The translations under genes were made by a program, and so were the position numbers. Source: Streptomyces sp. V3I8 (GTDB taxonomy: Bacteria > Actinomycetota > Actinomycetes > Streptomycetales > Streptomycetaceae). Taken from it: a stretch of DNA of 64,000 nt. The notes beneath the pieces were generated by a model, which was given only the letters and a program-made list of their open reading frames with translations, was not told where the DNA came from and did not search any database. Shown here piece after piece: positions 38,542 through 46,254 of the stretch. The stretch's first letter is position 1. Every line of letters starts with the position of its first letter. The stretch covers positions 7,130,001-7,194,000 of the forward strand of contig NZ_JAUSZL010000002.1 of the NCBI RefSeq assembly GCF_030817535.1, in the 5' to 3' direction.

Positions 38542-38751
38542 ATGGCGGACACAGCATCGCGGACCATGATCCGCACGCAGGGACGCAAGGCGTACACCGC
38601 CGCGTTCGGTCCCAGCCGGTCCGGCCGGCGTCACCCCTTGGTGGCGACGGCCATGGTCCTCCCCCTGGCCACCCTGCTCGTGGTCGTCTTCGGCGGCTGG
38701 GAGGCAGTGGTCACACAGGCGTCGTCCGTGGGCGTGATGCTGGGGCGCTGA
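38542..38751 (+). CDS. Small single-pass membrane protein, unknown
   Basis: 69 residues. A polar N-terminal half (MADTASRTMIRTQGRKAYTAAF) is followed by one hydrophobic helix (LVATAMVLPLATLLVVVFGGW) and a short tail. Strong GGAGAGGGAC ribosome site before ATG 38542, its own leader hairpin upstream, and a textbook terminator downstream: it looks like a monocistronic, well-expressed small gene. Function unknown. Confidence 0.75.
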   Translation: MADTASRTMIRTQGRKAYTAAFGPSRSGRRHPLVATAMVLPLATLLVVVFGGWEAVVTQASSVGVMLGR

Positions 38752-38840
38752 GCGGCGCCCCAGGCCCGGAAGAGCGGTCCGGGCAGGGACATCCGGCCAT
38801 GAAACCCCGTGGGGACGGGGGTGCGGCGGACGGCAAAAGA

Positions 38841-38877
38841 TGCGGGCGCAGCTGGGGAGCTGCGCCCGCATTGTTTT
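38841..38877 (+). terminator. Rho-independent terminator
   Basis: 13-bp perfect stem TGCGGGCGCAGCT / AGCTGCGCCCGCA, loop GGGG, followed by TTGTTTT. It is unusual in this window for its genuine T-tract. It ends the transcript of the small membrane protein gene. Confidence 0.93.
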
Positions 38878-38987
38878 GTGTGCGTACGCTCCCAGGGACC
38901 CGCCGGAGCATGGCAAGGCAGGCGGGACGTACGACCTGAGGGGGACCCGAGTGACCGCCGACGTGCTGCCCCGCTCTCCGTGCCGAG

Positions 38988-39941
38988 GTGCGGGCCGCGG
39001 CCCATCGGACCGCCGTCCGTCGGACCGCCGTCCGTGGAACCGCCGCCCACCCGGCGGGCGAGGGCTGCGGCTGCGGGACGGGCACCTCCGTGCTGGCCGA
39101 CCGGCCGGACGGGACCGTCGTCCGGCACGGCGGCACGGTGGCGAAGGCCCACGCCGCGGACACCGACCCCGCTGGCCTCGCGGCGCGGCTGGCCGTCGCC
39201 GCGCACCCCGGCCTCGACGGCATCCTCCTGCCGCCGCTCGCCCCGAACGCGGTCGAGCTGGCCGGCCGGCCGGTCACCTTCTGGCCCTACGGCACCCCCG
39301 TGGACCGCGACGACCCCGACGCCGCCCCGTGGGAGGCGGCCGCGGTCCTCCTCGCGCGGCTCCACCGCACGCCGGACTCCGCCCTCCCGCCCGGCCTGCC
39401 GCCCATGCGCGGCCCGGCGAAGGCGGCCCGCGCCCTCGCCCGTCTCCGGGCGGCCGGCCCGCATCCGGCGGCCGCCCCGGTCCTGCGCGCCTGGTCCGTC
39501 CTGCCCGCCTGGGCCCGGGACGAGGCCCCCGCGCCGCACACGCGCACGCTGTGCCACGGCGACCTCCACCTGGGACAGCTCGTACGCGCGCGCGGTGAGT
39601 GGCTGCTCATCGACATCGACGACCTCGGCGGCGGCGACCCGGCCTGGGACCTGGCCCGCCCCGCCGCCTGGTTCGCCTGCGGTCTGCTCCGGCCCGACGA
39701 ATGGACCCGCTTCCTCACCGCGTACCGCGAGGCCGCGGGTCCGGCCGTCCCGGCGGACAGCGATCCCTGGCCGGTCCTCGACGTGCCGGCCCGCGCCCTG
39801 GCCGCGCAGACCGCGGCCACGGCGATCACCAAGTCGCTCGCACAGGGGCGCCCGTTGGACGAGGTCGAGGTGTCCGTGATCGACGCATGTGACCGAATGG
39901 CCGCTCACCCGCCCGAGTTGGCGGGAAGCCGCGGGACGTAG
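38988..39941 (+). CDS. Aminoglycoside phosphotransferase-like kinase; N-terminus possibly frameshifted
   Basis: 317 residues from GTG 38988. APH/choline-kinase fold: Brenner-type catalytic loop TLCHGDLHLGQLVRARG (about residues 185-200) and the metal aspartates in LLIDIDDLGGGDPAWDLARPAAWF. It phosphorylates a small hydroxyl substrate; a resistance role is not implied. A much better start is GTG 38951, which has a GGGGGA ribosome site and reads VTADVLP; it would join this frame if one C in CCCC (38969-38972) were removed. No ribosome site precedes 38988. Confidence 0.75.
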   Translation: MRAAAHRTAVRRTAVRGTAAHPAGEGCGCGTGTSVLADRPDGTVVRHGGTVAKAHAADTDPAGLAARLAVAAHPGLDGILLPPLAPNAVELAGRPVTFWPYGTPVDRDDPDAAPWEAAAVLLARLHRTPDSALPPGLPPMRGPAKAARALARLRAAGPHPAAAPVLRAWSVLPAWARDEAPAPHTRTLCHGDLHLGQLVRARGEWLLIDIDDLGGGDPAWDLARPAAWFACGLLRPDEWTRFLTAYREAAGPAVPADSDPWPVLDVPARALAAQTAATAITKSLAQGRPLDEVEVSVIDACDRMAAHPPELAGSRGT

Positions 39942-40015
39942 GGTGCAACCGACCGAGGCCTGGCAGAGTCTGTCCTGGCGGAAGCAGTACCGAACGGCGA
40001 GGAGTTGAGCCGAGC

Positions 40016-40312
40016 ATGCAGTGTCCCAAGTGCCATGCGCCGATGCAGACGTACAACCGCAACGGTGTCCAGATCGAGCAGTGCAGTGGTTGCCGCGGAA
40101 TCTTCCTCGACTACGGCGAGCTGGAGTCACTGACCCGCCTCGAGGGCCAGTGGTCGCAGCCCGGCCCGCCCCCCGGCGCCCCGCAGGCCTACCCGTCCGC
40201 TCCCGCGCCGGCCTGGGGGGCTCCGCAGCACGGCGGCGGTCATGGCGGGCACGGCGGCCACTACGGCCACAACCGCCAGAAGGGCTTCGGCCACATGCTC
40301 TTCTCGACCTGA
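40016..40312 (+). CDS. Zinc-ribbon (TFIIB-type) protein with His/Gly-rich tail
   Basis: 98 residues. Residues 3-27 hold two CxxC knuckles (CPKC ... CSGC) followed by GIFLDYGELESL, the zf-TFIIB family pattern. A Pro/Ala linker and a tail rich in His and Gly (HGGGHGGHGGHYGHNRQKGFGHML) follow, which may bind metal. ATG 40016 is preceded by GAGGAG. Role unknown; related small proteins are often annotated as transcription-factor zinc ribbons without proof. Confidence 0.85.
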   Translation: MQCPKCHAPMQTYNRNGVQIEQCSGCRGIFLDYGELESLTRLEGQWSQPGPPPGAPQAYPSAPAPAWGAPQHGGGHGGHGGHYGHNRQKGFGHMLFST

Positions 40313-40324
40313 CCCGGGACACGA

Positions 40325-40361
40325 CGAAGCCCCCGGCCGTACGAGACGGCCGGGGGCTTCG
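40325..40361. terminator. Bidirectional terminator between zinc-ribbon gene and tRNA cluster
   Basis: 16-bp perfect stem CGAAGCCCCCGGCCGT with its complement and the loop ACGAG. It ends three bases before the 3' end of the last tRNA of the leftward cluster and 12 bp after the zinc-ribbon stop. Confidence 0.85.
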
Positions 40362-40363
40362 GC

Positions 40364-40438
40364 TGGTGCGCGATACTGGGATTGAACCAGTGACCTCTTC
40401 CGTGTCAGGGAAGCGCTCTCCCGCTGAGCTAATCGCGC
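40364..40438 (-). tRNA. tRNA-Val(GAC), with encoded CCA
   Basis: Cloverleaf on the minus strand: acceptor GCGCGAT/ATCGCGC, anticodon loop CTGACAC (anticodon GAC), T-arm GGTTCAATCCC. 75 nt including the genomic CCA. Last of five tRNAs in the leftward cluster. Confidence 0.95.
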
Positions 40439-40477
40439 GGGTGGGACCTGCTGGTGACGCCGATGGTGCGTACTGCG

Positions 40478-40549
40478 TGCGCGATACTGGGATTGAACCA
40501 GTGACCTCTTCCGTGTCAGGGAAGCGCTCTCCCGCTGAGCTAATCGCGC
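40478..40549 (-). tRNA. tRNA-Val(GAC), second copy
   Basis: Same mature sequence as the copy at 40364 (acceptor GCGCGAT, anticodon GAC), but the bases after the discriminator A are CGC, so CCA is added post-transcriptionally. Confidence 0.95.
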
Positions 40550-40572
40550 GGGGACCCGGCGAACCGGATCAG

Positions 40573-40644
40573 TGGACGATACTGGGATTGAACCAGTGAC
40601 CTCTTCCGTGTCAGGGAAGCGCTCTCCCGCTGAGCTAATCGTCC
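40573..40644 (-). tRNA. tRNA-Val(GAC), third copy
   Basis: Identical to the other two in D-, anticodon and T-arms but with a different acceptor stem (GGACGAT/ATCGTCC). No CCA encoded. It lies one base from the CCA of tRNA-Cys. Confidence 0.95.
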
Positions 40645-40645
40645 T

Positions 40646-40719
40646 TGGAGGTGGAGACGGGATTTGAACCCGTGTAGACGGCTTTGCAGGCCGTTGCCTC
40701 GCCTCTCGGCCACTCCACC
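40646..40719 (-). tRNA. tRNA-Cys(GCA)
   Basis: Acceptor GGTGGAG/CTCCACC, anticodon loop CTGCAAA (GCA), discriminator U73 as expected for Cys, and encoded CCA. Confidence 0.95.
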
Positions 40720-40756
40720 AGGAGCGCGGGGGTCGGGAAGATCCCCACTTCCTGCG

Positions 40757-40829
40757 AGCGGACGACCAGGTTCGAACTGGCGACCTCAACCTTGGCAAGG
40801 TTGCGCTCTACCAACTGAGCTACGTCCGC
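40757..40829 (-). tRNA. tRNA-Gly(GCC)
   Basis: Acceptor GCGGACG/CGTCCGC, anticodon loop TTGCCAA (GCC), T-arm AGTTCGAACC. First gene of the leftward tRNA cluster; no CCA encoded. Confidence 0.95.
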
Positions 40830-40871
40830 TTGTCGTTTCCGTCCCGCTCTCGCGACCCGGCGACGTGTTGA

Positions 40872-40900
40872 ACTCTAGCGGATACCGGGGCCAGCACAAA
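40872..40900 (-). promoter_or_regulatory. Promoter of the tRNA cluster
   Basis: On the minus strand TTTGTG (40895-40900), 17 bp, TAGAGT (40872-40877). It would start transcription about 35 bp before tRNA-Gly. It is divergent from the chorismate-binding gene. Confidence 0.6.
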
Positions 40901-40985
40901 AACGCGTTTGCGCAGCGTGCTGCGCCTCGTCCGCTCCAGGACACGGTCGGAGCACCCGCAGGTCACCCACCTTAGACTCACAGCC

Positions 40986-42101
40986 GTGCAGGACCTCCCA
41001 GCTCTCGCCCGCTTCGGCGGCCTCGTCGCGACCGGCCTCCTCGACGTCACCAGTGATCCCGCGGCCCTGGACTCCAGCGGCTTCTGGGCCGTGAGCGCAG
41101 ACTTCGAGGGACGGGTGACATGTGCCCGTTTCGCGGACGTACGCCCCGAAACCGTCCCCGCGCCGGTGCCGGGCGGGTGGCGGGGCCCCGCGTCCGGCGA
41201 CTGGACGTCGTCGCTCGACCGCGCCGCGTACACGGCGGGTGTACGCCGCATACGTGAGCTCATCGCGACCGGCGAGGTGTACCAGGCGAACCTCTGCCGG
41301 ATCCTGTCGGCGCCCGTCGCGCCCGGCGCCGACGTGGACGCGCTGACCGCCCTGCTGGCCCGCGGCAACCCGGCACCGTACGCCGGAACGATTCGCCTGC
41401 CCGGCCACGGGGTGGAGATCGCCACCGCCAGTCCGGAACTCTTCCTGCGGCGCGGCGGCCGTACCGTCGAGTCGGGTCCGATCAAGGGCACGGGACGGAC
41501 CGAGGCGGACCTGCTGGAGAAGGACCACGCCGAGAACGTGATGATCGTGGACCTGGTGCGCAACGACCTGGGCCGGGTGTGCGCCACGGGCACCGTCACC
41601 GTGCCCGACCTGTGCGTCGTCGAGAAGCACCCGGGACTCGTGCACCTCGTCTCCACCGTCCGCGGCGTACTGCGCGAGGACGTGGGCTGGCCCGGACTGC
41701 TGGCCGCCGCCTTCCCGCCCGGGTCCGTCACCGGCGCCCCCAAGTCCAGCGCCCTGCGGATCATCGAGGCCCTGGAGACGGCGCCCCGGGGGCCGTACTG
41801 CGGCGGCATCGGCTGGGTCGACGCCGACCGCGGCGCCGGCGAGCTGGCCGTCGGCATCCGCACCTTCTGGATCGACCGGGCCGAGGGCGCGCTGCGCTTC
41901 GGCTCCGGGGCGGGCATCACCTGGGGCTCGGACCCCGGGCGCGAGTGGGAGGAGACCGAGCTGAAGGCCGCCCGGCTGCTCGCTGTAGCGTCGGGAGAGT
42001 ACCCAGGGGCGTACGGCACGGGTGGGGGGACACCCGTCGACGGTCCCGAGGGCCCCGGCCGGAACAGCACGTCCGGCCGGGAACCCGGCACGTTCTCGTG
42101 A
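40986..42101 (+). CDS. pabB: Chorismate-binding enzyme, aminodeoxychorismate synthase component I-like
   Basis: 371 residues of the anthranilate/ADC/isochorismate synthase family. Family blocks: GEVYQANLCRIL, SPELFLRRGGRTVESGPIKGT, DHAENVMIVDLVRNDLGRV, SVTGAPKSSALRIIEALE and FGSGAGITWGSDPGREWEET. The PIKGT sequence (with Lys) is typical of PabB, which makes 4-amino-4-deoxychorismate for folate or a PABA-derived metabolite. It is followed 11 bp later by a PabC-like gene; no glutaminase subunit is adjacent. GTG 40986 lies just after a TAGACT -10-like box, so the mRNA may be leaderless. Confidence 0.88.
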   Translation: MQDLPALARFGGLVATGLLDVTSDPAALDSSGFWAVSADFEGRVTCARFADVRPETVPAPVPGGWRGPASGDWTSSLDRAAYTAGVRRIRELIATGEVYQANLCRILSAPVAPGADVDALTALLARGNPAPYAGTIRLPGHGVEIATASPELFLRRGGRTVESGPIKGTGRTEADLLEKDHAENVMIVDLVRNDLGRVCATGTVTVPDLCVVEKHPGLVHLVSTVRGVLREDVGWPGLLAAAFPPGSVTGAPKSSALRIIEALETAPRGPYCGGIGWVDADRGAGELAVGIRTFWIDRAEGALRFGSGAGITWGSDPGREWEETELKAARLLAVASGEYPGAYGTGGGTPVDGPEGPGRNSTSGREPGTFS

Positions 42102-42112
42102 GGTGAGGTTCA

Positions 42113-42934
42113 GTGAAGATCTGGCTCGACGGCGGGCTGCAGGACAGCGAGTCGGCCCGTGTCTCCGTCTTCGACCACGGGCTGACCGTGGGCGACGGCG
42201 TCTTCGAGACCGTGAAGGCGGCCGACGGACGTCCGTTCGCACTCACCCGCCACCTCGACCGGCTGGCGCGCTCGGCGACCGGCCTCGGGCTGCCCGAGCC
42301 CGACCGCGACGAGGTGCGCCGGGCCTGCGCGGCCGTCCTGGACGCCAACCCGGTGCCCCTGGGCCGCCTGCGCATCACGTACACCGGCGGCCACGGACCG
42401 CTCGGTTCGGACCGGGGAGAGCAGGGGCCGACCCTGCTCGTGGCGCTGGGGGAGTCCACCCGCCGCCCCGACTCCACCGCGGTGATCACCGTGCCCTGGA
42501 CCCGCAACGAGCGCGGCGCGCTGACGGGCCTCAAGACGACCTCGTACGCCGAGAACGTCGTCGCCCTCGCCCGCGCGCGCGAACGGGGCGCGTCCGAGGC
42601 CCTGTTCGCGAACACGGTCGGGCAGCTCTGCGAGGGCACCGGCTCCAACGTCTTCGTCGTGCTCGACGGCGAGATCCACACCCCGCCCGTCGCCTCCGGG
42701 TGCCTCGCGGGCATCACACGGGCCCTGGCCGTCGAGTGGACGGGCGCCAAGGAGACCGACCTGCCGTTCGACGTCCTGGAGCGGGCCGAGGAGGTCTTCC
42801 TGACCTCGACGCTGCGCGACGTGCAGGCGGTGCACCGCGTCGACGGCCGTGAACTGCCGGGCGCGCCCGGCCCGGTGACCGCGAAGGCCATGCGCGTCTT
42901 CGACGAGCGGGCGGGCGACGACCTCGACCCGTGA
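42113..42934 (+). CDS. pabC: Class-IV aminotransferase, aminodeoxychorismate lyase-like
   Basis: 273 residues, PLP fold type IV. It has IWLDGGLQ, FDHGLTVGDGVFETVKA near the start, the PLP lysine in LKTTSYAENVVALA (about residue 142), NTVGQLCEGTGSNVFVV and GCLAGITRALAVEW. With the upstream pabB-like gene it would convert aminodeoxychorismate to p-aminobenzoate and pyruvate. A branched-chain or D-amino-acid aminotransferase remains possible on sequence alone. GTG start follows GAGGTGAGG. Confidence 0.85.
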   Translation: MKIWLDGGLQDSESARVSVFDHGLTVGDGVFETVKAADGRPFALTRHLDRLARSATGLGLPEPDRDEVRRACAAVLDANPVPLGRLRITYTGGHGPLGSDRGEQGPTLLVALGESTRRPDSTAVITVPWTRNERGALTGLKTTSYAENVVALARARERGASEALFANTVGQLCEGTGSNVFVVLDGEIHTPPVASGCLAGITRALAVEWTGAKETDLPFDVLERAEEVFLTSTLRDVQAVHRVDGRELPGAPGPVTAKAMRVFDERAGDDLDP

Positions 42935-43039
42935 GCCGCCGGCCCGCTCGTCGGGTTCGCCGGCCCGCCGTCGGGTCCGCGGCCGGGCGCCGGGTTTTTT
43001 CGATGGCGCGAACCTGTCCCGGCGGGTACAACACCCCTG

Positions 43040-43864
43040 ATGACCACCACCCTGCGGCCGACCGAGCCGCTTCAGCACGACGCCGACGGGGCGTTGTCAC
43101 GCCACTACACCGTGTGCGTGAACAGCCGTCCCGTGGGCGCGGTACACCTCGTGAGCCGCCCCACCCCCGGGGCACCCGTCGGTGAGATCCGCGACCTGCG
43201 CATCGAGGAGACGGACCGGGGGCGCGGCCGGGCCACCGTGGCCGCACTCGCCGCGGAGGAGGTGGCGCGCGGCTGGGGGTGCCGGCGGATCGAGGCGTCG
43301 ATTCCGGCCGACGCCACGGAAGCCCTGCGACTGGCGACGGCCCTCGGCTACGTCGTGCGCAGCCGCTTCATGGAGAAACGACCTGGCGACGCCGCGCCCG
43401 AACTGCCTGCCGGCAGCCGGGGGCGCCCCATGACGGAGACCGAGTTCGCGTCCTGGACGGAGCGGGCCCAGGAGGAGTACGTCCAGGACTGGATCACCCG
43501 GGGAGTGCCCGAGGCGGAGGCCCGGGCCAAGGCCGAACAGGACAACGTCACCCTGCTGCCGGACGGGCTCGGCAGCGAGGGGGTGGACATCAGTGTCCTG
43601 GAGCACGAGGGGACCCCGGTGGGCACGCTGTGGCTGGGGATCCGTGACGGCTGGGCGTTCGTCTACGACGTCGAGACGGACGAGGCGTACCGGGGCCGGG
43701 GGCACGGGCGTTCGCTGATGCTGCTGGCGGAGGCGCAGGCGGCTGTGGCGGGACGCCCCGGTGTCCGCCTGAACGTCTTCGCCGACAACACCCCGGCCGA
43801 GCGGCTCTACGAGTCGCTCGGCTACGAGACGATCATGTACCACTGCTACAAGGACCTGCTGTAG
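43040..43864 (+). CDS. Acetyltransferase with two tandem GNAT domains
   Basis: 274 residues. The first GNAT-like half (about 1-120) has EIRDLRIEETDRGRGRATVAALAAEEVARGWG; the second (about 130-274) has VYDVETDEAYRGRGHGRSLMLLAEAQA and NVFADNTPAERLYESLGYETIMYHCYKDL. Both contain an RGRG-type acetyl-CoA pyrophosphate loop, so both may bind the cofactor. Fusions of this type include MshD (mycothiol synthase), but key MshD motifs are not evident to me. Substrate unknown. Confidence 0.85.
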   Translation: MTTTLRPTEPLQHDADGALSRHYTVCVNSRPVGAVHLVSRPTPGAPVGEIRDLRIEETDRGRGRATVAALAAEEVARGWGCRRIEASIPADATEALRLATALGYVVRSRFMEKRPGDAAPELPAGSRGRPMTETEFASWTERAQEEYVQDWITRGVPEAEARAKAEQDNVTLLPDGLGSEGVDISVLEHEGTPVGTLWLGIRDGWAFVYDVETDEAYRGRGHGRSLMLLAEAQAAVAGRPGVRLNVFADNTPAERLYESLGYETIMYHCYKDLL

Positions 43865-43967
43865 GGCTGTAGGGCTGCCATGCTGCGGGGCTGCCGGGCC
43901 GGAAGGCTCGCGGGGCCTTCGGGCTTGTGGGGCCTTCGGGCTTACGGGGCGGCGGGTCCGGTGGCGG

Positions 43968-44493
43968 TCAGGCCTGCTGTCCGGCCAGCAGCCGGTCCAC
44001 GACCTCCTCGATGCGCTCGCGGAGCCCTTCCTGGCTCTTGCCGCCGTCGAGGCGTTCGCCGTCGATGACGTACGTCGGGGTGCCGGTCACGCCGATGGCC
44101 TTGCCCTCGGCCTGGTCGGCGTCGACGATCAGGATGTGCCGGCCGTCGATGAGGGCCGTGTCGAACTCCTCTTCGTCGAGGCCGAGTCCGCGGGCCACCT
44201 CCAGGAGGAGCGCCTCTCCCTCGCGGTCCAGCTCCGCCACGCGGTCGAGCACCGCCTCGACGTACGGCCAGGCCGCGCCCTGTTCCGCGGCCTCCTCGGC
44301 GGCCTGCGCGGCGGCGAAGGCGTGCTTGTGCTTCTCCAGGGGGAAGTGCCGCAGCCGCAGCTCCAGCCGGTCGCCGTAGCGGGCGCGCAGCGCGCGCAGG
44401 TCGTCGAGGGCGCTGCGGCAGTCCGGGCACTGGAGTTCGCACCAGACGTCCAGGACGGGAACGGCGGGGCCGGGCGGGGGAGGAGTCGCTCAT
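43968..44493 (-). pseudogene. DsbA-like thioredoxin-fold protein, apparently frameshifted near the start
   Basis: The frame ending at 43968 encodes a DsbA/FrnE-type protein: VPVLDVWCELQCPDCRSALDDLRA (a CxxxCPxC-like active site), FPLEKHKHAFAAAQAAEEAAEQG, and VTGTPTYVIDGERLDGGKSQEGLRERI with the cis-Pro loop. It has no start codon before the active site. The natural ATG at 44493 (MSDSSPA) is in another frame, and removing one base from the G runs at 44472-44480 would join them to give a ~174-residue protein. No signal peptide; cytoplasmic disulfide isomerase or oxidoreductase in relatives. As written, only a fragment from GTG 44252 could be translated. Confidence 0.8.
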
Positions 44494-44764
44494 GGGGCCA
44501 GTGTCCCAGCCGGGACGGGCGCGGCCCAACCGGGACCGGGGCCGGCCTGAACCCGGAGTCGGCCGGACCGGCGTCCGGGAGGCGTCCGGGCCGGCGCCGC
44601 GGGGTCGTCCGGTTCGAGCGGCACCTCAGGAGGACCCGACCCGGAGATGTCCCTGAGGTCTCCCGGGAGCATGGCATATCCGGCACGGGACGGTGCAGGA
44701 TGGAAGGGACGAAGTGCCCCTGCCCGACCCCGCCCGATGTCGCCCGCCCCGCCTGGAGGACCGG

Positions 44765-45211
44765 ATGATTGCCGAGACCGTCTGTTCCGCCGTCGCCGCG
44801 GCAGGCCTGGGCATCGCCGCGGTCACCGCGTACCGCAAGCGTTTCCTCGCGGCGGCCCGTCTCGCCGCGTACGCGCTGGTCCCCCTCGGTCTGGTGCTGA
44901 CCGGAGCGGTCGAGTGGGCCGCCGAGACGGCCTTCAGCCCCACGGCCTGGGCCGGCTTCGGTGTGCTCGGGGCGTCCTGGCTGCTGTTCATGGTCATCCG
45001 CAGGGTGGAACGGCGGGGCGGCGGGACCCGCAAGGAGCGCAGGGCGGCCCGGGCCGCGCAGCGCCAGGCGGTGGCCCCGGCGGCCTCGGCGCCCTCGCTG
45101 GGCCCGGCCACCGGCCGGCAGGCGGCCCGCCCAGCGGCCGCGCCCCGCAAGGCCGAGCCGGCGGACGACTTCAGCGACATCGAAGCCATCCTGAAGAAGC
45201 ACGGGATATGA
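44765..45211 (+). CDS. Conserved membrane protein, unknown function
   Basis: 148 residues. Three hydrophobic helices (VCSAVAAAGLGIAAVTAY, LAAYALVPLGLVLTGAVEWA, FGVLGASWLLFMVI) precede a charged cytoplasmic tail with Arg-rich and Ala/Pro-rich parts. The tail ends in DDFSDIEAILKKHGI, which looks like a conserved docking peptide. ATG 44765 has GGAGG nine bases upstream. It is divergent from the DsbA-like gene. Confidence 0.8.
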   Translation: MIAETVCSAVAAAGLGIAAVTAYRKRFLAAARLAAYALVPLGLVLTGAVEWAAETAFSPTAWAGFGVLGASWLLFMVIRRVERRGGGTRKERRAARAAQRQAVAPAASAPSLGPATGRQAARPAAAPRKAEPADDFSDIEAILKKHGI

Positions 45212-45388
45212 ACACGCAAGACGATTTTCCGAGGCGGACCCGGCGAGCCGGATGGACGCGCGAGGGGTCCCCGCAGGCGGGCGTATCCCAGATCGTGGAA
45301 TGCCGTGTCACGGATTCCGGCTAACTCCCCCGCAATCCGGGCGTGTTGATCGCGTAGGGCGTCTCGGCTGAGTCATCATCGCGGCGAG

Positions 45389-45541
45389 ATGCTGGACACA
45401 ACCCAGAGCGACACCGCAGTTCCTCCCGAGGAGCGGCGAGGTTGTCTCTTCGCGCTTTCCCAGCCACCGCTGATGATCTTCCTTGCGGTGATCGGCTGTC
45501 TGCTGCTCATGGCTTCGCTGCACGATCTGCTGCTGCTCTGA
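45389..45541 (+). CDS. 50-aa single-pass membrane protein
   Basis: Starts MLDTTQSDTAVPPEERRG and continues into one hydrophobic helix (LMIFLAVIGCLLLMASL) with the short end HDLLLL. A GGCGAG lies just before the ATG at 45389. The composition (polar head, basic pair, helix) is that of a real small membrane protein rather than a shadow of GC-rich DNA. Function unknown. It lies in the gap between a membrane protein gene and the convergent CGNR gene. Confidence 0.62.
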   Translation: MLDTTQSDTAVPPEERRGCLFALSQPPLMIFLAVIGCLLLMASLHDLLLL

Positions 45542-45582
45542 GCCGTACGCGGAGTCCCTGGCGCCACCCGCCGAGGACTCCG

Positions 45583-46140
45583 TCAGCCCGCCGCTTCCTT
45601 GCGCCGTGCCCGATAGGCGGCCACATGCAGGCGGTTTCCGCAGGTGCGGCTGTCGCAGTAGCGACGGGAGCGGTTGCGGGAGAGGTCGACGAAGGCGCGT
45701 CGGCAGTCCGGTGCCTCACAGCGGCGGAGCCGCTCCTCCTCCCCGGCCACCACGAAGAAGGCCAGCGCCATGCCGCAGTCCGCCGCGAGGTGGTCGGCGA
45801 CGGACGCGCCGGGCGCGAAGTAGTGCACGTGCCAGTCGTAACCGTCGTGGTTCGTGAGACGCGGGGTGGTGCCCGCGGCGGCGACCAGTTCGTTGATGAG
45901 CGCGGCGGCGGTCCGGGCGTCGGGGGCCGCGAAGACCGCGGCGAAGCGCCCGCGGATCCGGCGCACCGCCGAGAGGTCCAGCTCGGACAGGTTCCCGACA
46001 TCGCTCATGTCGTGCCGGCGGACGAAATCGAGCAGCGCCGCTAGGTTCGCGAGTCCGTCCGTGGTGTCGTCCTCCGGTGCGGTGTTCACCAGATCGACCA
46101 CGGTGTCGAGGGCGCACCGGGTGTCGTGGGTGATCAGCAC
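45583..46140 (-). CDS. CGNR zinc-finger (ABATE-type) putative transcriptional regulator
   Basis: 185 residues. The N-terminal ABATE region (about 1-130, including DLVNTAPEDDTTDGLANLAALLDF) probably senses a stress or ligand. The C-terminal zinc finger is RRCEAPDCRRAFVDLSRNRSRRYCDSRTCGNRLHVAAYRARRK, with four cysteines and the name-giving CGNR. DNA binding is inferred from the finger. GTG 46140 has GGGAGCGAAAC before it. A 73-bp tandem array lies immediately upstream. Confidence 0.88.
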   Translation of the reverse strand: MLITHDTRCALDTVVDLVNTAPEDDTTDGLANLAALLDFVRRHDMSDVGNLSELDLSAVRRIRGRFAAVFAAPDARTAAALINELVAAAGTTPRLTNHDGYDWHVHYFAPGASVADHLAADCGMALAFFVVAGEEERLRRCEAPDCRRAFVDLSRNRSRRYCDSRTCGNRLHVAAYRARRKEAAG

Positions 46141-46254
46141 GTTTCGCTCCCTGGCCTGGGGGTCGGGCGGACGCCCGCCGATGCAGGCCGATGCTAGCGG
46201 CTCCCCACCACAGGACGACCCCCACCACAACCCCGAAGCCACCCCGCACAGCCC

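Noticed and set aside
40127..40798. 223-aa frame through the tRNA cluster
   Set aside because: It translates the tRNA genes themselves (repeated RLAQRESASLTRKRSLVQSQY); typical spurious tRNA ORF.
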